64,000 bases of DNA from assembly GCA_963573385.1 (NCBI GenBank), contig CAUYLG010044469.1, forward strand, positions 1 through 64,000, in the 5' to 3' direction. Within the stretch, counting starts at the first letter, position 1. Each line of letters starts with the position of its first letter. Both the position numbers and the translations under genes were made by a program. Below are positions 50,690 to 62,267 of the stretch, in pieces. This stretch comes from Cacajao melanocephalus. Lineage: Eukaryota > Chordata > Mammalia > Primates > Pitheciidae. The notes beneath the pieces are model-generated. The model saw only the letters and a program-made list of their open reading frames with translations. It made no database searches and had not been told where the DNA came from.

Positions 50690-50848
50690 TATCTTTCATT
50701 TTGCTTCTAATTGACACATAGCAATTATACATACTTAGGGGGTATAGAGTGATGTTTCAATACAAGTATACATTTCATTAAAATTATTTTGTATGTCCAT
50801 TACCTCATGTATTTATCTTTATAGTGAGACATTCAAAAAATTTTTTTG
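50690..50848 (-). mobile_element. Old L1M 3'-end fragment
   Basis: ctaattgacacatagcaatt, 'agagtgatgtttcaatacaa' and 'tttatctttatagtgagaca' are antisense L1M 3' UTR landmarks. A different L1 begins directly to the right. Confidence 0.75.
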
Positions 50849-51408
50849 TTATTTAAAAATAAGTTTAAATTGTTTTCTATTTTGTTTTATAGATTTAGAG
50901 GGTACAAGTGCAGTTTTGTGAGAGGGATATATCACATTGTGATGAAGTCTGGGCTCTTAGTGTTCATTGTATCCATTAAGGACTCTCGTATCCCACACCC
51001 CCCACGCATCCTCCCACCCTTTGGAGTCTCCAATGTCTATTATTCCACTCTCTATATCCATGAATATGTATTATTTAGCTCTCACTTATAAAGGAGAAAA
51101 TGTGGTATTTGGATAATGGCATCCCATCCATCCATATAGCTGCAAAAAACACAATGTTATTCTTTTTTATGGCTAAATAATATTTCATGATGTATATGTA
51201 CTGCATTTTCTTTATCTAATAATCCATTGATGGACATTTAGGTTGATTCTACATCTCTGCTTCTGTGAATAGTTCTGCAATTGACATGAGAGTGCAGATG
51301 TACCTTTGACAGTCTTATTTCCTTTCCTTTGGTTGTATGCCTGGTTCTATTTTTAGCTCTTTGAAAAATTGCCATACTGTCTTCCATGGAGGTTATACTA
51401 ATCTACAT

Positions 51409-51494
51409 CCCCACAAACAGTGTATAACCATTTCCTTTTCCCCATATCCTTCCCCACAAACAGTGTATAACCATTCCTTTTTCCCATACCCTCA
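51409..51494. repeat. 43-bp tandem duplication inside L1
   Basis: 51409-51451 and 51452-51494 both begin ccccacaaacagtgtataac. The L1 consensus has the unit once, so it was duplicated after or during insertion. Confidence 0.85.
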
Positions 51495-51650
51495 CCAATA
51501 TCTTTTTTTGACATTTTAATAATGACCATTCTGAATGTTGTGAAAAGGTATCTCACTGTGGTTTTAATTGGCATTTTTTTTGATGATTAGTGATGTTGAG
51601 CATTTTTTAATATGATTTCTTGCCATTTGCATGTCTTATATTGAAAAGTT

Positions 51651-52095
<445 letters not shown>

Positions 52096-52395
52096 CTATT
52101 CTGCAGGCTGTCTCTTCACTCTGTTGATTATTTCTTTTGTGGCATAAAAGTTTTTTAGCTTAATGAAGTCTCATTTGTTTATTTTTGTTTTTGTTGTATT
52201 TGTTTTTGAGGTCTTAGTCAGGAACCCTTTGCCTAAGCCAGTGTCAAGAAGTTTTACCTAGGTTTTATTCTGGTAGTTTTAGAGTTTCAGGTCTTACATT
52301 TAAGTCTTTAATCTATCTTAATATTTGTATACAGTGAAAGATGGAGGTCTAGTTTCATTCTTCTGTATACAGTAATGCATTTTTCCTGGAACCAT

Positions 52396-52767
52396 CTATT
52401 GAATAGGATATCCTTTCCCCACTTGATATATTTTGTCACCTTTGTCAAAAATGACAACTTTGTCAAAAATGACTGTAATATGACGCTTTATTTCTGAATT
52501 CTTCATTCTGTTCCTTTGATATATGTGCCTATTTTTACAAAATAACGATGCTGTTTTGGTTACTATAGCCTTGTAATATAGTTTGAAGTCAAGTAATGTG
52601 AGGCCTGCTGTTTGGCTCATTTTTCTTAGGATTACTTTCACTATTTGGGCTATTTTTTTACTCCATATGAATTTTAGAATTGTTTTTCCTAATACTGTAA
52701 AAAATGATGTTGGTATTTTGACAGGAATTTCATTAAATCTGTGGGTTGTTTTAGGTAATATGATCAT
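52396..52767 (-). pseudogene. L1 ORF2 fragment after RT
   Basis: A 123-codon frame with [34 protein letters not shown] and [18 protein letters not shown], the ORF2p segment following the RT palm. Remnant of the 50.9-57.4 kb L1, closed by stops on both sides. Confidence 0.9.
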
Positions 52768-53164
52768 TTTAACAATATTGATTCCGTTAACTTAAGAGGA
52801 TGGGAAGTTTTTCCATTTGTTTTTGTCATCTACAATTACTTCCATTGGTGTTTTACAGTTTTCATTGTAGAGATCTTTCATCTCCTTGGTTAAATGTGTT
52901 CCAAGGTATCTTATTTTTTGTAGCTATTATAAATACGATTGATTCTTGGTTTGGATCTCAGCTTGATTGTCATAGATATATACAGATGTTACTTTTTAAT
53001 ATTAATTTTGTTATATGAAACATTATTGAATTCATTTAACAAATCTAGGAGTCTTTTGAAGGAGTCTTTAAGGTTTTCTCAGTATAAGATTACATCATCA
53101 ACAAATATAATTTGAGTTTCTCTTTTCCACTTTGGATATATTTTATTTCTCTTGCTTGATTTTT

Positions 53165-53503
53165 CTAGCTAAGACTTTTAGTGCTTTGTTGAATATGAGT
53201 GGTGAATGGACATCCTTGCACTGTTTCAGTTCTTAGCAGGAATGCTTTCAACTTTTCTCCATTCAGTATGGTGTTGGCCACGGGTTTGCCATATATGGCT
53301 TTTATTATTCTAAGATATATTTCTTCTGTGCCTAGTTTGTTGAGGGTTTTTATTATAAAATGATGTTGAACTTTATTGGATACTTTTTCAGCATCAGTGG
53401 AAATGATCATGTGCTCTTTGTACTTCATTTTACAAACATGATGTATTACAATGATTAATTTGGGTATGTAGACCAACCTTTGCATCCCTAGGATAAATCC
53501 CAC
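53165..53503 (-). pseudogene. L1 ORF2 RT fragment
   Basis: Begins near the RT palm: HMIISTDAEKVSNKVQHHFI corresponds to the L1 ...ISIDAEKAFDKIQHPF block, so the catalytic FD is altered to SN. ILNGEKL and a QGCPF remnant follow. Confidence 0.9.
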
Positions 53504-53605
53504 TTGGTCATTATTAATGATCTTTTTATTGTTGAATTTGGTTTACTAGTATTTTGTTGAGAATTTTTGCATCTTGGTTCATCAGGGATATTAACTATAG
53601 TACTC

Positions 53606-53651
53606 TTTTTTTCTTTCTTTCTTTCTTTTTTTTTTTTTTTTTTTTTTTTTT
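53606..53651. repeat. Poly-T with (TTTC)n inside L1
   Basis: T8, three to four CTTT units, then a T-run of about 26. Expansion of a short T stretch of antisense ORF2. Confidence 0.95.
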
Positions 53652-53723
53652 GCATTCTTGTCTGTCTTTAGGATCAGGGTGATACTGGCTTTGTAGACTG
53701 AATTGGTGAGTGTTCTCCCTACT

Positions 53724-54119
53724 TCAATATTTTGGAACAGTTACAGTAGGATTGATACCAGTTACTCTTTGTGTGACTGGTCTAATTTGACTGTAAATTG
53801 ATCTTGTCTTGGGCATTTTGGGAGAGATGACATTTACTACTGATTCAGTCTCACTGTTCCTAATTGATCTATTCCTGGTTTCTGTTTCTTTCTGGTTTAA
53901 TCTTGTGATATTGTATGTTTCCAGGAATTCATTCAATTCTTCTAGGTTTTCTAGTTTGTGAGCATAGAGAGGTTCACAGTAGTCTATGACAATCTTTTGT
54001 CTTTCTTTAGTATCACTTGTAATATCTCCTTTTTCATTTCTGATGTGGTTACTTGAATTGTCTCTCATTTTCTTACTAAGTCTAGCAAGCCATCTGTAAG
54101 TTTTTTTTAATCTTTTCAA
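53724..54119 (-). pseudogene. L1 ORF2 fragment between EN and RT
   Basis: A 131-codon frame with IRNEKGDITSDTKERQKIVI, DYCEPLYAHKLENLEELNEF and LETYNITRLNQKE, the ORF2p linker before the RT. Disrupted on both sides. Confidence 0.92.
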
Positions 54120-54603
54120 AGAATCAATTTTTCATTTTGTCAAATTTTCTTTATTATTTTTGGTCTCAACTTCATTTTATTCTGCTAAGAATTTTGTTAT
54201 TTCTATTTTCAGCTAGCTTTGGGTTTGGTTTGTTTGTTTTTCCTAGTTTCCTGAGGTGTGACATTAAGTTCTTAATTTATTATCTTTCTTTTTAAAAGTA
54301 ATTCTACAAACTTTCCTTTTAGCACTGCTTTGGTTATATCCCAGAAGTTTTAGTATGTTTTGGTCTCTATTTTCATTCAATTCTAAAATTTTAAAATTTT
54401 TCTTAAGTTTATCTTTGACTCAAAAATTGTTCAGCAGCATGTTGTTTAATTTCCACATGCTTTTATAGTGTCAAGAATCTCTTGAAATTGATATCTAGTT
54501 TTATTCCACAGTGCTTCAAAAAATATTTAGGATTTCATTTTTTTAAATTTATTAAGACCTGTTTAGTGGCCTAAGACATGGTCTATCTTGGAGAATGATG
54601 TAC

Positions 54604-54912
54604 TCATGAGAAGAATGTTCCATGCACTGATGAGAACAATTCTGCAGTTGTTGGGTAGAGAGTTCTGTAAATGCTTGTTATGTTTATTAGGTCTAAAGTC
54701 CAATTAAAGTCCAGTGTTTCTTTGTTGATCTTCTGTTTCAATGATCTGTCTAGTGCTCTCAGTGGGGTGTTGAACTTCCCCACTATTATCATATTGCTGT
54801 CTATCTCTTTTCTTAGGTCTAATAAAATTAGGTCTAGTATATTTGATCTGGCATTCGTGGCATATATATTTTGAATAGTTATATTTTCTTGTTTAATTGA
54901 TCTCTTTATCAT
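54604..54912 (-). pseudogene. L1 ORF2 endonuclease fragment
   Basis: A 102-codon frame with ITIQNIYATNARS, then MIIVGKFNTPLRALDRSLKQ and ITSIYRTLYPTTAE. Active L1 endonucleases have GDFNTPL here. The acidic residue is K in this copy, so catalytic function was lost in addition to the frame breaks. Confidence 0.92.
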
Positions 54913-55557
54913 TTATATAATAGATTTGTCTTTTTTACCAATATTGATTTAAAGTCTGTTCCATTAGATAAAAATAAGGCTATTTGTAGTCACTTTTGAT
55001 TTCCATTTATACCGAATATCTTTTTCCACACTTTTTCCTTCAATCTATAAGTGTCCACTAATAAGATGAGTTTCTTATGACCAGCATATGATTGGATCAT
55101 GTTTTACTATACATTTAAACAATCTTTATCTTTTAAATGGAATATTTAATGCATTTATGTTGAAGGTTTATATTAATATGTGATGTTGTGTTCCTGTGAT
55201 AATATTAATTACTATATATTTGTGTTGCAGCCTGATTTGTGCAATTGTTTTATATGACCTGTGAGTTTTAAACTTCCAAGTGTTTTTATGATAATGAGGA
55301 TCAACATTCTGTTTCATTTTTAGAACTACATTGAGCATTTATTTTAGGGCCAATCTTGCCATGACAAATTTCCTCAGTCTTTGCTTGTTTGGGAAAGACT
55401 TTAATTCTTCCCTAGTTAGGAACTTTCTTCTGGCATAATACAAAATTTGGGATTGACACTGATTTTCCTGAACCACATTGAAAATGGAATTCCAATTTCC
55501 TCTGACTTGTAAGATTTCTGCTAAGAAGTCCACTGTTTGATGGGGTTTCCTATCTAG

Positions 55558-56076
<519 letters not shown>

Positions 56077-57376
56077 TAGGGTTTTCAGACTTTTAATATT
56101 TTCTTCTGTCTCAGGAATACCTATAATTTATAAGTTCAAATGTTTCACATAGTCCCATACTTCTCAAAGCTTTTCTCATTTAAATTTCTTTTTTTTTTTT
56201 TTTGTCTGATTAAACTAATTCAAAAGATGTGTCTTCGAGACTCTTTCTTCTGTTTTGTCTAGGTTATAGTTGAAACTTTCAACTGCATTTTGTAATTCCT
56301 TCAATATATTTTTTTCATTTCCAGAAGTTCTGCTTGTTTGGTTATTTTTTAGTAAATATGTATCTCTTTGATAAATTTCTCATTCATATTCTGGCTTGAT
56401 TTCCTGATTCCTTTGTGTTGGTTTTTAGGTTTCTCTTGGATCTAATTGACTTGCTTTAAAATAGTATTTTGAATTCTTTATTTGATATTTCAAATATTTC
56501 ATTTTGGTTTGTATCTATTACTGCAGTTAGTGTGATCTTTTGGAGGTGTTGCAATATCTTATTTTTTCATACTTTCAGAATTGTTATGTTGGTTTCTTCT
56601 TGTCTGGAGAAACTGTCAGTTCTTCTTATTTTGAATATATTTTTGTTTAGAATGAACATTTCTTTTCCTTTTCAGGGTGTGACTATAACGTATGTTGACT
56701 AGTGTCATTTGGCTTTGCTTCTGTGGGCTTCTGGGTGATTGCCTTCACATGAGGACTTTCTCAAATTCCAGTTTTGGTAGTATGTACTAAGTGTTTAAGC
56801 AGGCTCACAGTCTCCTTCTGAGCTGGGGTGGTAAATGTCTCAATAAGCTTATCTCATTACCATGTATTGTGCACTTGTGTCAACAAGTTTCATGTTGTGC
56901 AATTCAACCAGGCCAATAGGTGGCTCTTGCATATATAAGCCAGCTGTGGTGGTAGCAGATGGGTTTATGTTTGATCTTTTTATTATGGGGAGAAGCTCTT
57001 CAGCTCCCCAGGCAGTAGGGTGGTTTGTGGAATATCAAGTGACTTGTGCTATGCACTCAGGCCTAGGGCATGTAAAGTTGGACTGAGCTAGACTTATCAG
57101 ACCCTCAGGCCCCCCAGTGGTGAACACAAGCACCAGTCCTGATAGGGGTGGTGAAGGAATGGTACAGACTCTGCATGATTTCTTTGGTTATAAATAGCTC
57201 CAGTGTGGTGACTTTCTCAAATGCCAGCTGTACTGGTAATGTACCACGTGGTTGAGCAAGTTCAAGGTATACTGAGTATCCAGGGTACTGTGGACAATGG
57301 TGGTAGCAGAGGTTGCACAAAGCTTGTGTCCTTCCTGAATGACTTGAACACACTCCTGTTCCAACTCCATAGTGGT

Positions 57377-57423
57377 TACACACACACACACACACACACA
57401 TGCAGATCACACACACACGCATG
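57377..57423. repeat. (CA)n microsatellite at L1 5' end
   Basis: Twelve CA units (57377-57400), a tgcagat interruption, then seven more. Confidence 0.95.
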
Positions 57424-57619
57424 TGAGTACATAATATGAACAATATAAATATAATCCTTTGGGCATGTGATACAATAAAAGTGAAAAGTAAGAGGAAAGA
57501 CTTAAGTAATGAACACAGATAAAACCATCAGAACTGATTAAAGAAAAAGTGTAAAGAAACTCCCCCAAAAATATTTAGTTTGAAAAAAGTAAAAATAATT
57601 ATATGTTTAATTGAAATGT

Positions 57620-57812
57620 AGAAATCAAAATTATTTTTTTCTATTTCTGTGAGGAATGACATTGAAATTTTGATAGGAATTGCACTGAATCTGTATGTCA
57701 CTTTGGGTAGTATGGAAATTTTAACAATATTAATTATTCCAATCCATTAACATGAAACAAATTTCCCTTTATTTGTGTCTTCTTCAATTTGTTTATCAAT
57801 GTTTCTACACTG
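57620..57812 (-). mobile_element. Isolated L1 ORF2 RT-region fragment
   Basis: 'ctatttctgtgaggaatgac', tttgataggaattgcactga, 'ttgggtagtatggaaatttt' and 'tttgtgtcttcttcaatttg' are consecutive antisense ORF2 blocks. Only about 190 bp are present, with no 3' end next to it, so it is a remnant left by deletion or later insertions. Confidence 0.85.
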
Positions 57813-57837
57813 GCTGTACAGGGGTCTATTGACTTTA

Positions 57838-57873
57838 ATAGCCTTAACCTCCACATTGTTCAAGGGTCAACTG
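57838..57873 (-). mobile_element. Tigger (MER2-type) terminal remnant
   Basis: ccacattgttcaagggtcaa followed by ctg is the reverse complement of the Tigger1/MER2 terminus cagttgacccttgaacaa. Only about 36 bp survive and the other end is missing. Confidence 0.7.
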
Positions 57874-57879
57874 CATGTA

Positions 57880-58290
57880 TAAACTAAGGAACAAATGGAT
57901 AAACAAATTGTGATGTGTTTAATACCATAGAATATTATTCAGCCATACGAAGAAATAAACTGACACATGCTACAATGTAGACTAATTTTTAAACATTGCA
58001 CTGAGAAGCTAGATGAAACGGTCACATACTGTATAATTCCATTTATATGACTTGCCTATAATAGGCAGATCTAAGAAATAGAAATCAGATTAGTGGTTGC
58101 CACAGGATGCATAAGGGCAAGTGAGAAATATCTGTTAGCAGGGTTTCATTTTGGGGTAAAACAAATATCTGGGGCATTAGATAGTAGCAATGGTTGCACA
58201 ACTTTGTGAATAAATTAAAACTACAGTACATTACACTATAAAAGAACAAATGTTATGGTAGGTAAATAATATATCAATTTAAAAAGACAC
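57880..58290 (+). mobile_element. L1M 3' end, sense
   Basis: 'agaatattattcagccatac', tgacacatgctacaatgtag, tactgtataattccatttat, 'cagattagtggttgccacag' and 'atggttgcacaactttgtga' are the 3' ORF2 end and 3' UTR of L1MB-ME, in order. It ends near aataatatatcaattt. Confidence 0.92.
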
Positions 58291-59562
58291 CAAATTTAAA
58301 TGTGAAATATGATCTTCTATTGAATAACTGAACAGTGGGGTGAAAAACAAGTTGATCTAAAGAACATTATAGCAATAATTAGCAAAACTTAAATGAAACC
58401 TGTACATTAGATAACAGTATTCTATTAATGTTAAATTTTCTGTTTTGTGATAATTTGGGAGATTTCACATTAAAGAGTTTAGTGAGAAAGGGATCTAAGG
58501 CTTTCTACTTACTCTCTAACAATTCAGAAAGGGAGTAACAAATCAAATGTGGCAAAATGTCAACAATTGCTAAATCTAGGTGACGGCTATAAAGAAAGTC
58601 TTTCTAATTTTGTACTATTTTTGGTCACTTTTGTGTAAAAATTGTTGCAAAAAAAAAAGATGATCATAAAGTCAAAAGAAAATGAATAAATAAAAGTAAA
58701 AGGCAAAACAAAACAAGCCCAATCCATCCAGCAGCATGTGGATATAATCCTTTCTCCAAAGAGAAGTTAATTTTAATTATTCCTTGAAGTTGTGTGAAGC
58801 TTTCTCAGGCGCTATTAACAGTGAATTTATAACATGTCAGATTAGCTATTGAAAAAAATCCCACTATCCTGTAGGGGAGGAAAAAAGGCACTTAATGTTT
58901 ATGTGATGAATTCACAAAATTTATTTTACTATCCGTGTTTGGATTTATTTGTTTACATTAATGGAGTTTTAAAAAGGTAGATGATTTTGTGATTCTGAAG
59001 AGCTTCAATCAAAATTTAAGATAAATGGTAAAAATGATAAAATATAATTAAATATTGATGCAGAATTTATGTTTATACTTCTTGGCATTGCTTCATTTGA
59101 CCTATTATTAGTGGTGCTTCTGAATTACCAACTATTAATATCCTTTTTTTAAATAGAAGTGTCTTTTTTTCTAATTATATCATTTATTAGATGACTGTTG
59201 GCATATCTTTAAACCTGATTTTTTCATTGCCACATTATAGTAGCTATCCTGAATTTGACTTTGTCTTAAGTCTAAGAAAAATGTGGAGATGATTTTAAGA
59301 AAATTCATTTGTATCCATCCTTAGATAAAAAAAAAAAAAAACTAATCATCACTTCTCCTTGTTAAAACAATTTAGAAAAAATTGTTGAGAGATGTCTAAA
59401 ACCAGGTCAATTTATCAGTGCTGAACTATAGGAGACAAGTATCATCCAGTTCTGCCCAACACCAGTAAGTCATCAGATCTACTCTCGAATTGTGTACCTG
59501 TTACCACAACGGGGATTTCTATTTTCTTCTTCACACTTTACTTTCCTCATTTCTTCTTCATG
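58291..59562. other. Unclassified AT-rich sequence
   Basis: No gene. A9 at 58650 and A15 near 59327-59341. No repeat I can name. Confidence 0.5.
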
Positions 59563-59674
59563 ATTTGAACTTGTCTTTCATGTAAGGTGCTATGTGCTTA
59601 TAATATGCCAGGCACTGAATTTGAACTTGTTTTTCATGGAAAGTACTATGTGCTTATAATATACCAGGCACTTA
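59563..59674. repeat. 56-bp tandem duplication, two units
   Basis: 59563-59618 and 59619-59674 are gap-free 56-bp units beginning atttgaacttgt and ending in ggcact(g/t)a, differing at about seven positions. The unit contains tatgccaggcact, resembling an ancient L2-like repeat end. Confidence 0.93.
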
Positions 59675-59764
59675 ATTAAGTATTACATAATTTAATAAGG
59701 ACAAACATTATCTAATTTAAGTCTCTCACACACACAGAATAGTAGTGAAGCAGATAGACTTCAC

Positions 59765-61829
59765 ATTCTGCCAAGATGGAATAGCCCCTTTACAACTAAT
59801 TGACCTAAAAAATAACAAACAATAACAAATAAGCATTAGAAATTCCTGAAAGGGAAAAGAGGAAGGCATGCTATTTAGGGACTTATGAGCTTCAGAAATG
59901 ACATGGCAGTGAGCTCGCTGGGTATCTTTATTGCCAGACAGGGCACTAGAGCACTACAGAGGCCTCTAATCCAGAACCCTCAACAGACACAAATGCAAAA
60001 GACTCCAAGAAAGTCTATTTCTCATAGCCACAAGGCCAAGTAGAAAAAGAAAAGAATAGCCTAAGCCTTAAGCCTAAATAAAACAGAATTTTTTTTCATT
60101 TTTGCCAGAGTGAGGGGAACAATATGCTTTTTAACTCCAGCTAAATACCAACAGAAAAACAGCATGCTAACCTCCTTCATCATTGTGGCTTCATGGGAAC
60201 CAATTCAATAATTATTTTCCAACTTGTCCCCACCCACACTCCCTCCCTTCCCCTGTTCTCCCAAGCAGGTAGAGTGCAACTCAAATTCCTCTATTGGGTG
60301 GTTAACTGGGGGTTAATCTTATATCTCCTGCCTAGATATTGTCATCAGGGAACTGAGCCTTTATCCTGCCAGCAGAAGAAGAACCAGACAGTGGAAGGCA
60401 GAGCTGGTACTCTAGGCTCCACCAACTCCTCTTTCCACCCATGTGGAGAGTGGTGTCAGTGGTGCCCAGGGAGAAGCAGAGTCAACACCCCACAGAGCAC
60501 AATGGAGAAGAAACAAAGAAGTGAAAGTCCAGGCTATAAGCTCCTTATGTTCTCCTCTACTCTGCTATCAGACCCAGAGAGCTATACTTACCCAGAGAGT
60601 ATCAAAGTGCTATACTTTCATCCACCCAGCATGATTTAGCGGGAGACAAGGAAGGGAAGCAGGCCTAGTTGATTTTCCACTTCCAGCCTTCTGGTATGAG
60701 TGAAGACCAAGGAGGAGCTGAGCTTCTGTTCTCCATCCTGCAGCAACAAAAACAGAGACCCAACAGGAAGCTAATCTTCCATCTGTACTTGGAGTCAATG
60801 GAGATTGAAAGTGAGAGTCAAATGGTTGAAGGAAGCTCTCTAAAGAAAAAAGAACTAACAGTACATGACTTGAAACTTCAGAAGGGAAAGAAGATTATGT
60901 AAATTGATAAAAATAAAGATGCAAAAAATCAACTGTCTTGCTTTGCTTGAGTTTCTTAAGGTATATTTGAAGGTTGAAGGAAAAATTATAAATCCATCTG
61001 ATGTGCAGCTTAATGCATGTGGAGGAAATACTTAATACAATTATATTTTAAAAATTCATAGACATTTAAATAAAGATAAAGTTTCTTAAATCGAAGTACA
61101 AACACATCAATTCCAGTAGACCATAGTAAGTTATAGGAATATATGTTATACATGTGGCATCTAGTAAGAATACTACAAAATAGTATACTAAATACTGAAA
61201 ATAAATTAAGATGAAATATTTTCAAAGTTAACCCACAGAAAGGTAAAAAAAAAAATCAGAAAATAGAAAGCCTAAGAAATGATCCAAAGGCACATAATTA
61301 AAGGAGAAATTAAATCCTAACATTCTAATACAGCTTTATATCTATCTCTGTATTAATCCATTTATCCATTTAATTAAAAGGCACAGATTGGCAACATATT
61401 AAAATAGCAAAATCCAAAGATATACTGTGTACAAGAATTTCACTTCAGATAAAGGGTATAGGTATGTTTAAAATAAAAGAATAGAAAACGATTCAGCATA
61501 GAAGCATTACTTTTTAAAGCGGAAGTGTTATACATTAACTTTTGACAGATTAGATTTAAGAACAAAGAAAATTACCACAAAGAAAAACATTACATAATAA
61601 TATGTGTATTAATCCAACACAAAGATATAAAAGTCCTAAATATGCCCACCACAAAACCACAACAGAACCTCAAAAGAGCAAAAATTAAGAGAATTGAAAT
61701 AAGTAGACAAGCCACAATTATGGCCGGGGACTTCAAGATTCCATTCTCAGAAAATGATAAAACAGTAAACAAAAAATCAGCTAGCATATAGAAGAACCTA
61801 ACTCTATATTAATACAGCAGTATCTCATT

Positions 61830-61863
<34 letters not shown>

Positions 61864-62265
61864 TATATATATATATATATATAAAGAACACTCCACCCAA
61901 AAAGAGAAAATAGACATGTTTCAAAGGTTCATGGAACACCAAGATAAACCATATATTCTGGACCATAAAACAAACTTCAGCAAATTTAACTGAAATCACA
62001 CAGAATATATTATTTGACCAGAGTGGCATTAAACTCAAAATGAATAAGGGCAGACAATAGGAAAATCTCTAAACATGGAAATTTAGCAACATATTTTCAA
62101 ATACTCCATAATCAAAAAGGAAGTATCAAAGCAAATAAATAGAATTGAATATAATATGAAAATATAACATATCAAGATATATGAGAAAACACATCAAAAT
62201 ATGGGAGATTAGTTAATACTGAAAGTTTTATAGCACTTAATAATTACATTAGTATATAAAATAGA
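59765..62265 (+). mobile_element. Decayed L1M, 5' region to ORF2 endonuclease
   Basis: From about 61590 the sequence follows L1 ORF2 endonuclease in sense: tattaatccaacacaaagat, ggccggggacttcaagattc, 'ggttcatggaacaccaagat', ctggaccataaaacaaactt, ggaaatttagcaacatattt. The upstream part, starting at ctgccaagatggaatagccc and containing GC-richer sequence to about 60.7 kb, has the look of an L1M 5' UTR, which is inference. The 148-codon frame 60193-60639 falls in it and has no domain I recognise. Confidence 0.7.
61829..61884. repeat. (TA)n microsatellite
   Basis: About 28 TA units with one CACA interruption, inserted in or expanded within the L1M endonuclease region. Confidence 0.96.
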
Positions 62266-62267
62266 AA

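Noticed and set aside
60193..60639. 148-codon open frame in GC-richer sequence
   Set aside because: Position just upstream of L1M ORF2 sequence suggests an L1M 5' region; I see no domain. A protein search would settle it: a significant non-repeat hit would revive it.
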